64,000 nt of DNA from Macrophomina tecta (lineage: Eukaryota > Ascomycota > Dothideomycetes > Botryosphaeriales > Botryosphaeriaceae): NCBI GenBank assembly GCA_024180945.1, contig JAKSGN010000006.1, forward strand, positions 2,170,001 to 2,234,000, written 5' to 3'. The notes under the pieces were generated by a model. The model was not told the origin of the DNA, searched no databases, and worked only from the letters and a program-made list of their open reading frames with translations. Positions within the stretch are counted from its first letter, which is position 1; each line of letters opens with the position of its first letter. Made by a program: the position numbers and the translations under genes. Shown here in pieces: positions 46,348 to 60,100 of the stretch.

Positions 46348-47817
46348 TCAGACCTCGCCAAGGACTTGTCGCAGAATTTTATTTCCAACGATGAGAGTTT
46401 CCAGAAATTTGGCGCCCTCCATCAAAGTGCTGCTCTTACTGAAGCCACCGGCCTTTAATCCAGGGACAAGCTCGTTCAATTCGTCAAACCCCTGCTTGAT
46501 GAGGTTACGCCGCTTCTGTTCGCTGAGAATGTGGTTGCTGCGCTTCTGTTCCTCAGATAGGTTCTCCCGAGGTTGCTTGGGGCCGGACCTCTTCTTTGCT
46601 GGAGTCTCAGTCGTAGAGTCGCGGTGTTTCTTCGGCCGTGAAGCTACACTGAACGAAGAGGAACGCTGAGAGGAAGCCGAGGCCAAAGCAGCATCGCCCA
46701 GCCCACTACGAGATGGGAATCCGTTCTCATTAAGAGTGCGCCGGCGCTTGACGGCTCTGCCCCCTGGGCTGACCTCCTCATCCGAGGCAGGCTCTTCGTC
46801 AGATGCAGCAGGGGTTGGCTCGATTGGGATCAGATTCAAAGGTAGACGGGGCCGCTTCGGGCTGGTGGGTTGCTGCTTGATGCGTGGAGTGGATTGTTCA
46901 TAGGTTGCGAAGCCGAGCGAGGGCCGTCTCTGTAAAGTTGGGCTAGAGGGTTGGGTGGGTGGGCGGGTACTCGGCCCGCTGTCAGACTGATGTAGGACCC
47001 CCATGTCACCCAGGAGGCGGCCCCAGACTACGGCCTCGCTGTCATTCTTGGACGGGGCAATGAAACCGGTGCCTTGGAAACTCGTGTCGGAACCGAAGCT
47101 TGGCATGGGCCGCGAAGGACGCTTGCGGGAGGCATCGGAAGAAGAACTCGCGGCGCCGGTGAGGCCATCCGGGTCAAAGAAGTTGAGGACTGGCTTGGTG
47201 TCATTGCTGGCACTGGCTGAAGCAGTCATATTGCGGTGCTCGGAGCCGGAGGTGAAAGCGGCGGATGCCGGGGGACTCGGCAGACCGATGAAGTTGCCCC
47301 ATGCCTTCTCTGCATACGTAGGATCGTGCTGAGGTTGCGCGCTCGATAGCAGCGCATTCGCCGCGCCTATAACCTCATCCGACGCCCCAGCTCGCACATC
47401 ACTGCCGGGTTGTTCGGCATAATCAGAGCCAAGCTGTCCTCCGAATAGGGTGTTGGCTTGAGTAGCGTCCGAGACGGTGCCGTGGAAGGTAGGCGGAGCT
47501 TCGGTGAAGAAGTCGAAGCCGAAGGTAGCCGAAGGATCATTTGGACCGTGGAGGTCGGCATCAGTGAAGTTGAAGTTGTTCGAAAAGGTGTTGAAGGGGC
47601 CCTGGTCGAAGAAATTCTGCAGCTGGGTGTACTGGAACTCGTTCAGCAGCGGGGGGCCGGCGGCGGTAACGTTCTCCTCGGCGGCGGCATGATCAATGTT
47701 CTCGGTGGTGAAGGTGTCTTTTGAGACTAGAGGTCAGCACAGGCAGCAGCAGAACGTCAGGCGATACGCACATCCGAATGGGTTTTCGTCCTTCCCCGGC
47801 AGGTGGTGCGAGCTCAT
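46348..47817 (-). CDS. bHLH transcription factor (Ino4-like DNA-binding domain)
   Basis: Exons 47772-47817 and 46348-47726 (45-nt intron) give 474 aa. It starts MSSHHLPGKDENPFGFSKDT. The first 350 residues are disordered, Ser/Pro-rich and acidic, and include a basic stretch GGRAVKRRRTLNE and RPKKHRDSTTETPAKKRSGP that may direct nuclear import. The C-terminal 80 residues form the bHLH: basic region SEEQKRSNHILSEQKRRNLI with the His-x3-Glu-x3-Arg E-box contacts, helix 1 KQGFDELNELVPGL, loop with KAGGFSK, helix 2 SSTLMEGAKFLETLIVGNKI. The domain resembles the Ino4 partner of yeast phospholipid-gene control. Targets are not known. Confidence 0.92.
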
Positions 47818-49104
47818 TCCGAAGTGACTGGCTGGCACCGGACGTCCTATGGCCAACATGGGTCCTGAGAGGGTTGTTGTTCGGCGGTGGTGTGGATGCG
47901 GGGGAAGGAGGCAGGCTAGCAGTGTGCCGTGGTTGGAGAGGGCCGAGGAGAACCACAGGGCATGGCGTGGACAGGCGTTGACGGGCACAGGTGACGTCTG
48001 CGGGCTGGCAGGGACGGAGCCGGCGGGTGGTTGTGATGCTGCTGCTTTGGCGAGGGGCGACAAAGCGTGGACTTGTATTTGGCGGTGGAAAGCTAGGGTG
48101 CAGCTGAGGGCGGAGGGACAGGGCGCATGGGCCGGCGCTTCACTCGTGGGTGGGAGCTTGACAGCTTGGACGGCGGCGGCGGCGGCGGGGCCTGCGGCAC
48201 AGGGCAGGCCAGTTGGCGGGCGACGGGGACGGTGCGGTCGTGGAGCAGGGTGAGGAGCGAGGAGGAGAGGCGCGCATGGTCTTCAATGCAGCATGTCATC
48301 CCCAACGGAGAGGCGCGCCTCTGCAAGCGTGCTGCTGCGGCGAGCGATCACATGCAAATCTGCGCGCCCACGCCCGCTGCCCGTCCGTGCGCGCCTGCCT
48401 CAGCACCGGCTTGGCCGCCGACGTGCAGCAGCAGCAGCAGCACCAGCACCAGCACCAGCGACTCTCCCTCCAGCAGCAGAACGGGCTGCGCCTGCGACTG
48501 CTCCCTGGTCGCGTCCGGCCCGGCACCGCACCGCACCGCCGCCGTCGACTCCGCGCCCTCCACGCCCGTTTCACCACCACCTGGCGCCCGTCCGCCGGCC
48601 ACCTCTAGTCCAGGCACAGTCCGCGGCCCAGCTGTTGCGCCGCATGCAGCGCTCAGGCGCCCGCACTCGACCGCCGTTGCTTCGCCGATCTCGCTGCCGT
48701 CAATTTCGCTTCTTCCAGCCTCCCGTTCCCCGTGGGGTATAAGCTCCATTCAACACCAGCTAATGGAAATTGCGGCCGAGGCTGCTCGACACCGCGCCCG
48801 CCCCTGCCTGCTCCCATCCGCAGACTCGCTCCCCGCTCCTGGCCCCCAGTGACCTCATGTGCCCGGGGTCGCGCGCCCTCATTGCCCCGTCCTCAGCCCT
48901 GCCGGCTCGAGCAGCCTTCGTTGCGAAACGCCCATCACCACAAGGGCCTGCTCTCCCGCCCGAGCCTCGGCAGCCTCCTGCCAGGGCAGCGCGTACCTGC
49001 GCGTCCCGGAACGTCCAAGTCACCAGGCCCGACAAAACCCCCGTCTCACCAGCTCGCCCCGGCCACCGAGTCCATCCCCGCACCGCTGCCTGCTCCAACA
49101 GGAA
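47818..49104. other. Divergent GC-rich promoter with CAG repeats
   Basis: Upstream region shared by the bHLH gene and the TMEM135-like gene. CAG/CAC triplets cluster at 48424-48479. Long frames on both strands here come from base composition. No further gene is supported. Confidence 0.55.
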
Positions 49105-51047
49105 ATGGCGGGGAAGAGCATGAGCGCCCGCCCGCGGCTTGCTCGTCAGACTGTCGCTCCGTGAGTTCTCTTGAGTCTGGCCTGTGACCAGCTCGGCCGA
49201 TCGTCGCTCAATTGAACCTAGGCTGATCACTGGCTCAAGCATTCTGAGGGCCTTCCTACTAGCATACGCCTCAGTTGCCGGTCCGCGTGTGCTCAGCACC
49301 GTGTTCGCGCTTCTTCGCCGCAGGTCCACTGCAAGCGCCTCTCTGCTCAAGGTAAGTCTAGCCTGGTGCGGGCTCCCAGAGATGCGTTAGGCTTCGCCCA
49401 TCTCAATCAGAACCCCATATCGAACCACAGTTACTTCGCGTGCCATTCCAGGCACCGTCCAGCAGATACTTGCCCCTCCTTCAATTTCGAACCAGTCTCT
49501 GTGGCACTTAGAAAAGCTGACGCGCTTTCTTGCCCTTGAGTTAAGGTGTGGCGGGCCCTGAAACAAGCTGCTGCATGGAACCGGTTTCCTGCCTTTTGTG
49601 CTGTCCTGGTGGGTGGCTCAATCAACTTCCAGATTCCGCTACGGATCGTTGCCGACAACCTAGCTCAATGGCTTCGAAGCCGGCATATTTCTGTCGGGCC
49701 CCAATTTCTGGACCTACTCACAAAGTTCTTAGCCGCGCTTGTTGCTGCTAGCATTAGCTTTGAGCTTTTGAACAACAAGCCTAGCCAGCCCCTGAAATAT
49801 CAAACCTCAACGGATGACACCACCAGCTCTACTGTATGTACGACCGAAGGATACCAGGAAGACTCAGCGGAAACCGTACCCCAAGATGGACTCTCCCGCG
49901 CGGCTGCGGCCAAGCTTGACTCACCAATTCCTCCGCTATCCCTGGACGCGATGGGCGCACCACCAGCACGAGACTACCATGGACCGCTGGCGGGCCGAAC
50001 GATAGATCTCACCCTCTTCGCTGCCATCCGGGCTCTGGACATTCTGATAGCTCCTAACATCATTAGGAAGTCGTCACGCACGAGCCGTTTCATCAGCAAA
50101 ACCTCAACTCCATTCCTCTTCGCGCTGTCATCCGCGGTCATAATGCATGCATGGTTCTACACCCCCTATCGGCTGCCGCAGTCTTATAATGATTGGATCT
50201 CTTCTGCTGCTCAGGTGGATGCACGTCTCGTAGTTGCCCTACGACATGCAAGATATGGCAGGTTTGTCTATGGTAAAGACACGGGGATATCACCGCTACT
50301 GGGCAGCATGTGCCGAGATTACGGCTGGCCAGAGGAGTGGGGAGACCCCGCAAAGACCATTCCCGTGCCTTGCGAGATGGTTCATATGGGCTGCGGACCA
50401 AGTTGCGAGAAGCATGCCTTGATGCGCTTTACGCGCGCGTGGTTATTCGCGGCGCGTATGTATATTCCTTTGCAGCTTCTTGTCTTGTTAAAAAGGCTGC
50501 ATGGCACTCCCGCTTCCACCAACACCTTACTTCATAAGCTCTTTCATGCGTTGTTAGATGGGAGCAGGTCATCTGCCTTTCTAGGATCTTTCGTCGCTCT
50601 TTTCTATTATGGAGTATGCCTGGCTCGCACGCGCCTGGGGCCCCGGCTCTTTTCCTACAAGACCGTTACACCGCAGATGTGGGACAACGGTCTATGTGTT
50701 CTGAGTGGGTGTTTACTCTGCGGCTGGAGCGTGCTGTTCGAGAAGGTCCAGCGGAGAACAGAAATCCTGTTTTTCGTTCTTCCCAGAGCGGCAGCTGTGT
50801 GGTTCCCGCGGAGATACCTGAAGGTGGTGAGTACAAACCTCATGGAGTTAACGGCATTGACTTCTTCGCTCCTCCAAATGGGCATTGTTTAGCCGCTGAC
50901 GTGGTATATCTGCAGCATCAATGGCGAGAACACCTCACGTTCACCCTCAGCGCCGCCGTTATCCTCACGGCTGCGCAGGAGCGCCCTGAGCGGGTTAGAG
51001 GCGTTTTCGGAAAGCTCCTGCGAAGTGTACTCGGTTCCAAGGCATAG
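49105..51047 (+). CDS. TMEM135-like multi-pass membrane protein
   Basis: Four exons: 49105-49160, 49222-49351, 49546-50826 and 50916-51047, giving 532 aa in one frame. Many membrane helices are visible, such as RAFLLAYASVAGPRVLSTVF, FPAFCAVLVGGSINFQIPLR and AFLGSFVALFYYGVCLARTR. The Cys-rich segment PCEMVHMGCGPSCEKHALMR followed by FTRAWLFAARMYIPLQLLVL is the mark of the TMEM135 family, a peroxisomal/mitochondrial membrane protein linked to lipid metabolism and organelle division in animals. The last exon (HQWREHLTFTLSAAVILTAA) matches the family end. The first two exons are less certain: the 49161-49221 intron is chosen because it keeps the frame. Confidence 0.82.
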
Positions 51048-54000
51048 GCTCCTGTATCGAACATTGTAATACTGTGTGAAGAAAGGTGCACGTTTCAGGC
51101 TGCATAGGTAGAGGATGGTTACATCATCGAAGAGCAGGAGACATGTCCATACAATAGAGTCACTCAGGCTCTTCAGCCTACGGTCACGCTGCATGTTGTA
51201 GTTCACCACCAATTTTCAAGTATACACCCTCCTCTCAGCACTGCCGCGTTGCAGTGTTGTTGCTGTTGCTCTTGTCGGTATCGCTGCGAGTGCAGCCGCT
51301 CCTATTGCTGGTTCCCGACGGACGTTTCGAGCACGATTAGCTAATCACCACATACAGAGAGTGTGAGCGACGCAGAGTAACCCTCCCGCGCGCGCAGCGT
51401 TTTGCATGAATTACATCTCCCCGGGCTGCCACTTGCTCCAGAGTGCTACCTGATTTGCACGTGAACCCAGTTTTCACGCGCGGGTTTTTAGGTTTGTACC
51501 GCGCCAGGCTGCAGAGGGGACGTGCCGCCCGATTCCGCGTCGTATCACTAGGCGGACGGCAGATAAAATCCTGCGGCAGAGCGTGTATAAGAGTACTATA
51601 ACTACTACACGTTGAAGAGGTCTTGGGAAAAGACGAGGCGCGCATCCCTGGTAATCGGTGGGAATGGTTGCGTTGGTGTAGATCTGCATTGAGGAGGAAG
51701 CAGCAGCAGGTTGATTGCCGAACGCCACTTTCTATTCTATTTCTCTTCCCCGAGCTATATGCCGAGTGTGTTATAGGCTGATGTCCGTTTTTGTGGTCGT
51801 TATTTTCTCTTCTACTCCCTCCAAGGCGCCGCCCCCGCCCCCGCCCCCCTCCTCTTCCCCCCACAATCCCACAACCAAACAAAAAAAAAGTTTTTTCGAG
51901 ACAGATGAAATGCTGTGGGGCTTTTCCAAATGCAATATCAGCGTTGACTTCGGCAGCCCGTCTTTCCGGGCATTCCTTCTTTTGCCGCGTTTCAGAAGGT
52001 CGTTGTTGCTGTGCATATTTCTTTCGAGGTATGCCTTGCCTCGCAATAGTGGCTATGCGACCTGGGAGATTGCTGCTTTTTCGCCGAATGGTGACGTCCG
52101 CAGTAAGGGACAAGAAAAAGGTGGGATGGGAGCGCTCTTTCTCTCCATCAAATCTTTCCTTCTTGGCGCTGGCAGGCAGTGTGAGGGGCAGGAAGCAGAT
52201 CCGGCACGCTACTGCTCGAAAGAGATTGGCGCGCGTGAGGAGTTGAGCTGTGGCAGCCGGGATGGTGTTTGAGGGCTTACGGCCGATAGACGGTAAGGAC
52301 CAACTCTTCAGACTACTCCTGTGATGATGTGCAATTGTGGCAGCAGCGGGGTCGAAAGAGAAGAAGGGGGCAAGAAGAGCTGAAAGCTTAGCTGCATCCG
52401 CGACGATCCCTTTCCGGATCGGTTGCTCTCCTAATTGCGGGGAGAAAAGGTTGGTAAAGGATCATGAACTTTGTTTGATTGGTCGGCGGGGTTGCGTGTG
52501 GCTGTGAGTCGAAGGCAGAAAACGTCTCAGAATAGGGGAAGGAAAAAAAAAATTAATAAGGGAGAAAAATAGACACGCCACTAGGAGCGGACATTGTCTG
52601 CAACAGCGGCTTACGGGCGTAACGGTTAAATTATCTAAGATGCACCGCATCGCTTCTTCTGTTCGAGGCGGGGTTTCTTGTTCGGTACGGGGCTTCCCGC
52701 GGGATTGTGGAGTAGGCCAGGATTACCAAGGCCTTAGATTAAACGCATCAGCGTAAGAAAGGTCTTGGGGATGGTTCCGACGTGGGTTACGGACGTACGG
52801 CATCCATCGATGATAGTTCGTTCAAACGTCTGTAATTACTAACTCCGAAGCTTTGACAGCTTCAACAGTTTAAGGTCGACTTCACGGTAAGAGCAGATCT
52901 GAAGAGCGGAAGCACATGCCTGATACTTAGAGGCTAACCGCGTGCATCATTATACCTTGAGTTCAGTTGAATGCCGTCAAAGGGGTCAAACTCAAGTTGA
53001 AGCTACTGATTGCGGCCCACAACTCGCCCTTGTCGTGCGTATAGTGCCTTCTTCAGTAGGCCATCTCAACTACAAGCTGACATTTTGCAACTTGGGGGTC
53101 AAACGCACAGAACCCCCAATCAATTTCGCGGACATCCCTGCTTAGTTGCTTCTGTCATGCTGATAAGATTGATGCGGTGGAGGTAATTGGAGAGATCTGC
53201 CATTAAAAGCGAGGTTAGAGGTCTCGCTTGAGTGTCCTCGTTCTTTCGAAGTCGGTAAGGCACTTAGACATATCACACCAAGCAGTGTCCTTTCCCAGCC
53301 GTGATAACTGCCTGTTGTTTTGCTAGAGATACGATGCAGGATTTCTTCCAGTACCTCTGCCACCCTAAATTCAACGAGCAATGAGCGAATGTAGAGCCCT
53401 CCAACATTACCCTGACGCTGGCTTGTCCTAGATTTTTCCAAATTTGGCTAATGCGTTCCTGAGGATGAGACTGACCACGCCCCATTTACAGCGTGTTTAA
53501 TAAGAATATGCAAATCAGTGTCAATGGGGCTCCGTGGCCCTGCAGATATTGGAGTGATGGCCCACCGGTTGAAGTAAGGATGCCAGATCCATCTCATCGG
53601 AATAAGCATTGTGAAAATGTGGGAATTTGGACCAATGGAGTGAAAATGATTGCCAGCAGACCAAAGAGTGATGCTGTCCGGGCGAGGAATATATGAACGA
53701 ACGCGCTCGAGACGACGCGTTGGCAAAATCAGACCGGTTGAAGAAATATTTGTAAGACTCATTCCTCTCAAGCAAGTGGCACACTGCGAATTCCCCTTGG
53801 CGTTACTTAAGCAAGACCGGATGTAAGCGGGTTGCGGGGTGACTCGGCTTCTCTGGACGTGAATCTAGATTGCTAGAAGTCATATGCACTTTTCTCTGAA
53901 GCTCCATTAACTAGACTAACGAACGACACCTGAGGAGTATGCGCAAAGGCTGAATGCATGATCCGGATCTTACAGCTATTGCCACAGAAGGCCCTCTTTG

Positions 54001-57000
54001 TTACTACGTGCTTGAACCCTGGGGAGAGGCATTCAACCAGGCAGAGGGCTCTGTATACTTACTTGTGGGGCTGACTCAGGCTCGAGAGATTGGTAAAGTA
54101 ATAGAAACTTAAGATCTTGCCGTCGCTGAACAGCGCCGCACTAACATAGTCAGGCTTTTTATGATGTCGATTTAAGACTTCCGCAAAGGTGACTAAATTC
54201 TCAGACAATTTAGGTTCTGTGAGTCTTATGAGTACCCCGCCGCAGAATATTTGGGTACCGTGGTGATCACACAGACTCTGGATGTATGTGGTAATGAATT
54301 GAATTAACAAAATCATGTATAATTCCTGCGTTGTCGACTTGTTCAGATAAGAGATGACATATATCTGGCCCTTTATGCCCGCTCTTCATTTCACAACCTG
54401 GACCAGGAGCTCTTTTGGGAAAGATCCGGAAGAGGAATGCATTTTGTCAGTTTCTCTATGTTCGGCAGTGGCACGTCGAATTATCTGTACATCTCAAAAC
54501 TAAATACACTTGAAACCGCTGCATGTGCGGGACGCCGAGTATATGATCGCTGTGTGGGAGGTACGCATGTCTTAGTATGCTGACTGCGAGTTTACTAATC
54601 GGTCTGACGCATAGGTTGTTCATTTTTTTTTTTTTTTTGTTTCTGCGAAGTTTTTGGTGTATCATTTGAAGATAATTGGGCGTCAACTCCGCCGGGTCGT
54701 GGAGCAACGGCGTGATGAAACAGCTGTGTTGGTTCCCAACGTCAGAAAGAACCGCAATCAGGCTATTGAAGACGACTCAGAAGTGTCAATATGGGGTTGA
54801 GCCTCCAGGGTGAGAGTGTTTGTTGAAGTTCGTTAGGCCGCACGTAGTATCCACCCAAAATGGAATGCCGGATTGGGCTTAGTCCCACCTCATGTGTACA
54901 TAGTCTCTGCTAGCTGCTTAAGCCCCTTAGAGGGACAATCCATTATGGTTTCAACAGAGAGGATAGTTTCCAATGATACTCACCGGAGATGTGGTGGCGA
55001 TTATGACGGGAGTTGGTGAGAACGCCGCTACGAGGGGAAGCTTATGATGCTTACAGCATCACAGCGGGATTTCCCGGGCCTGGAGCGCCGCTGGAAGCAC
55101 TCTGAAAGGCGATCAAAAAAAAAAAAAAAAAAGAAAGAAAGAAAAAAAAAAAAAAAGAAGAAGAAGAAGAAGAAGAAGAAGAAGAAGAAAAGAGGGCAAG
55201 GACAATGTTGTTATAGAAATCGTTAAAACCACCTGAGAGACAGATTGCGGGTGAAGTTTCAGGCGATGGTGAGGCAAGCGTGTCGCAGGCGTTAAGCGAA
55301 GACTCCACGTACGGAATCGGACGGTCCGTGAAAGAATGCAAAACGAGAAGCGTACATGAGAGTTGGGTGCTTCGAATATAGGATGTTTATTTAATAGTTA
55401 ATAGGCTCAGAATGCACATATCTTGATTCTCGGGCGTGCTTCCGCATAACCCAACGTCACTTCCTTTCACCGCAGCGCTCTCGCCCAACAGAACACTGGA
55501 CAGTACGACTTCAGCCAGACGTTTGAAATTACAAGACCAGTTTGCGCCTCTCTCAAATAAGTCGTGTGTATGGACTGTACGCTTGGGGTGAGATGTGGGA
55601 AGGCGAGGCACTGAAAGTGACCTGAAGTGGCATGGATACCTGGATGCCTGAAAGGTCTACGGATAGCACGAAATCTCTGAAAGAGAAGTGGGGTCCCTAC
55701 TCTAGGCCTGATGCTTGTTCTTTCTACTGACGATATGTGCTACTCAAAGGAAATTTCGCCGGGGAGACCACTAGAAGTATCTGAGCTCATGATCTCCTGA
55801 GAGACTTGGTAACGTGGTGTTCCGCATCGTGCCACGACAGGCCCACAAGTGTTCGTATTTCGGCACTTCCGGAGATGTTCGGTATAGCTCCACCAAGATA
55901 TTATGAAGCTGAGCCCGAAGACCGTTGCGAGAAGTATTTTCCGGTGAGTGGCGCTCCGCAAAGGTCATCCGTACTGCAATGTCCGTATGACGTGCAGATA
56001 TTTGAACCTACCACTATGGACTCAAGTCCGTGAATCGACGAAGAACTTCTTACTTCGCTTGAAGCAGTGATACAAAAGTGCCCGCGAAGGTGAAATAAAC
56101 CCTCTTCATTTTCACTTGGAAGATCAACGACTTTGCCTCCTGTTGCCACGCGCCAAGCCAAGATCGTCGGCGAAGGCATCCACGATCATTTGCGTGCCCT
56201 CTCTCCCAATGGCTAGGGACGGGTCATGGACGGGCTATGCTGAAATTTCTTTCAGCGTCTTAACCCCGCAGTGCCATTGAAATAAGCCTTGAAGGAGGTT
56301 TGTGGGTAATCGATCTGTGGTTCTCCGTTTGTGAGCGCCATATGACAGTCGTGGATGGTGCCTAAACCTAGAAGTTCAGATCCAAATTGCCTTCCGACTG
56401 GGGGTGACAGCGCCTTGAATTTGGTGAATACACCGCAGTCCGCGGTGGCTTCTCGTCGGAAATCCACCTGTCTCCAGGAGTGGAAGCGCCGGCTGAGGTG
56501 TCGGCCGAGGATGAACTCCGGGTCTCAATCCAAGGAGAACGCCGGCACGCGTGTAAGAGAGAGGTCCGCTCGCTGATACGTCCTGCAAGAGGGTGAGAGA
56601 TCCACCTTCCTTGTGGCGAAGGGAGAACGTCGCAAGGAACAGCCAGGAGCATGACGAGCCACGCGTAAGGATGGGGGACAAGGGTGATATCAGTGGAAAG
56701 GACTCAGCGGAGAAGGGATGTGAAGAGCGAAGAGCGTGTACGACGAACGAGGTGGGAAATTGTTATGCCAACCGATCTTTGCGCAACGCACGTCCAGAGG
56801 CACACAACGGCCTCTGGCCGGATATCCTTTTCCCCAGCTCCTTTACAGCTCCACAAAACCGATGCGGCACAAGCTGGACGCCAAGGATGAGGAGCGAGGG
56901 CTAGAGTGGCCGCTAGTTTAGGTCTCGCGAGGAGCGTGTACTTCGGGAGGCAGGTGTGCAGGGAAGCGGAGTGGCGGAGAGCAAGAGGGCAGAGGTTGAG

Positions 57001-57126
57001 CAGGAGCATAGAGATGAGGTTCGGCGGGTGGCAAAGGCGAGGCCCCGGGCAGGCTGACGTCAGGCCGGAGGCCCATATTGATCGCATGGCGATGGTGGGG
57101 ATGGATTGCTCGCTCACTCACTCGGT
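51048..57126. other. Six-kilobase region without a supported gene
   Basis: Frames are short and break often. Some peptides look formerly coding: plus strand near 53970-54110 (YYVLEPWGEAFNQAEGSVYL), plus strand near 54430-54580 (FSMFGSGTSNYLYISKLNTL), minus strand 54059-54316, and minus strand 53142-53771. I could not place any of them in a family. A 258-codon minus-strand frame at 51337-52113 lacks any domain and looks like chance. A T run lies at 54623-54638. Confidence 0.45.
55115..55190 (+). repeat. Poly-A followed by (GAA)n simple repeat
   Basis: 18 A, then GAAA units, then a second A run, then about nine GAA/AAG units. Low-complexity tract in gene-poor DNA. Confidence 0.9.
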
Positions 57127-60100
57127 CGAGTCGTGCGCGACGTTCGAGGTTGAGCGGAAACAAGGGGCGGCTTGGCCGCATTCAGGGGAATGCATGGCCG
57201 TGGTGGGTGGAATTGGGGCGTGCGGTGCTGGGAGTGCGGGCTTCTGGCGTGGGTTCGAGAGGGCGAGGCATGTTCAGCGCCACCCAGGCCGCATCGGGCA
57301 GTTGGGCTCGTTTCGGCGGCGCTGTCGGGGCCAGCTCCGACAATCTGATCAGCGTCCCCACGCGCTCATCACACCCGACGCCCCCAGCTGCTCACCTCTC
57401 GGCTCCATCTCGTTATTTCCGGCCGCATCCTGCCTGACGTCACCCCGGGTCTGTGGGACGACAACACCGCTGGCCAGGCGACTCAGCGCCTCCGCCTGCG
57501 ATTCACCACCACCGCCGGGCCCCGGTCCGTGACGTGTCAGGCCCATTGGCGCGCCACCGCTGCGCTGGTGGCATGCTGCACGAGGGAGCGCTGCCCTCAG
57601 CTGCCATGCCATGCCGCCGCCCTCAACACCGCGCGCAGAGCCGCGTCGTGGGAATAGAGTTGCGAGCCGCGGCGGCAGCATGCAGAAGCCAGCGGACCGC
57701 GGCAGGTGCGCGTCGGAAAGAGGGATTGTCGTCGGATTTGCGCCTCATCCGACGCGGATATAATATCACGACGTTTCGGGGCACCAGCGACTCAGTCGCA
57801 ATGCTTCGCCCTCCCCTTAACCACGCTTCGAATCATGTCCAGACGTTGGAACTTCGCGCGCGTTTCCTAATAGAAACCTACTCTGCCCGGCCGCGAGCCA
57901 GCAGCTGAAGCGTGCTTCGGCGGAACGAAAAAGAAAAACAAAAAACAGCGGCGGCGACTCGTGCGTCGTGTGCTCCTTCGCCAGCGCCGCTGCGACGACT
58001 CATCTACGGCGGCCGCTTCCCACACTCCTGACTCATCTGCCTCCTCTAAGCGCCGCGGCCAGCGACGCATATCCCGCCCTCCCGACTCCGGACGCGCGCC
58101 AAGCACGCCCGTTTCGATCCTTCGCCGAGATCAGAACAGGGCCAGGCTGTCCAGCGCCAGCCGTGCTCCCGGAAAACAACAGGCGGGCCCAGGACGGCAG
58201 CATTCCCTCGCCAACTAGCAATGCAGGTCCAAACAAAGTAGAAATGCAAAGCGAGAGACACCACGCCCAAAGGGGCACCCATTCGGGCAGATCGTTCGGC
58301 GGGATGGCGTCATCTGCCGAGACGCCCTCGAGGCCGCGCCTCTCTTGCTCTGCTCTCGCTAGGGAGATCCACGGCTCAAACGCGAGATGGGCTGCAAGGG
58401 AATACGAATCAGAGCCAGACGTTGGAAGTTGGGCGGTGCGGCCAGCTGACTGGCGGCCAGCACGAGGTAGGCAGCCAAGAAGCAGGAACCAGCCGGGTCC
58501 ACGGGTCCATCAGCCGTGTGCTTGTTTGCTAGACTCTGCAGGCCTTAGCAAGTGACGCGGGCGCCGCGGGTGAGCTACCTTCGATTCAGTCCCGACGTTG
58601 GAAGTTGTCGCTCCCAGCGCCGACGGCCTGGATGCGTGCCATCATCTGGCGGCGGCGCCTCACTTCCTCCACCCCATTATTGTCGTCTGCAGATGCCTCA
58701 CCAGCGCGCCGCGCACATTTGTCATCGCGTCGGGATTAACGACTCATGGCAGGACGAGGTCCCATCTCGCTGTCAGACCTCGACTCATGTCCCGTCGTTT
58801 CGAGCCTGCCCCAAACAAGTGAGAGGCCCGCACAGGGGAAACATGAACATCAGCGCGCCCCCGATCCAGAGGCGGCAGCAGTGGGTGCCATGCGACTCAG
58901 CCTGGGCGTCTTCGAATCATTCCCGACGTTTGACCTTGGCCTGAAGAAGGGCGTCGGCCCGTTCCCTGCGTCCCTCAATGTTCCCAAAGTAGAAAGGGAC
59001 CTTGAGATGGAACTGGGGCACCGCGCCGCACGCTTCTCGCCGGCGGAGCCCACTCGCCGAAAGACACACAGACGCTGCTGCATGAGAGCCGCTTCGCCGT
59101 GTGCCGAGGCACCTGTAGAGATTCTGCCACGATCGATTCAGTCCAGACGTTCGACGCACCGCTGCTACTGCTCTTTCAAGCAACCGATGCGGATAGGGGG
59201 CGCAAAGGAGCGCCGCACCCCAGCCGACTCAGATCCGACGTCTGAACTTGCAACGGCTTCCAAGGCACATCGGTTCATTCTCGCAGAGCTCCATTAAAAC
59301 GCATAATCAACCTTACTTGATCGTCCGGCCGCACAGGAGGCCGAATCGTGTCAGACGTTCGACCTTGACCGGCCTTCCTCCCATCCTGCAAATCATCCAC
59401 CATCACATTGCCCCTCCCTCTTCGGAGCACTACCGTTTCGAGGCTGATGCGCCACCAGGGTTTGACAAAACATCCATTCAGCGATTCATTTCAGACGTTT
59501 GAAGTTTGTCCTTCGAGCTATCCGCGCGCCGCAACGCTAACCACCCCCTCGGAGCGTTCCATACTGTGCCACACGCACTTACCGTGATCTTTTGCCGCCA
59601 GCCGCTCACAATGGAGAACTTGCGGGCCGGTATGGATCCCTCTTTGCATCGCCCGAATCAGTTCAGACGTTCGAGGTTGATCCATTGATATCCACTCCGT
59701 AGACTACAGACCCCTGCCGGTGCTCCCATCCACCGGAGACTACTGTCGGATCACCAGTGACACGGAGACGTTCAAGGGCCCTTTTTGTGTCCAAACGCCC
59801 TCTTAGTCGAGTCGCCCAGACGTTCGACCTTTCCCCTCCTACCTTTCTTCCGCAAATCACGCCTACCCATCCTCCCTCCGCGGAGCCGCACCTCCAGCCC
59901 ACCGCCAGCACGGAGGCAGCACCAGGCCCAAGAAGGGACCAACCCGTCAAGCCGTCGATTCGTTCAGATGTTCGACCTTACATGAAGTCAGCCACCGTCT
60001 CCGGCCTTATTCTGCACGTAGCACACATCGGCGCGTTCTACTCGTCCCAATAGCCAGGAGCCAACACATCGCCGGGCTCGAAACTGCGCGCGCGCCTGCG

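Noticed and set aside
51337..52113. 258-codon open frame on the minus strand
   Set aside because: No domain, low-complexity Gly/Arg stretch, overlapping open frames on the other strand, no conserved start. Looks like composition.
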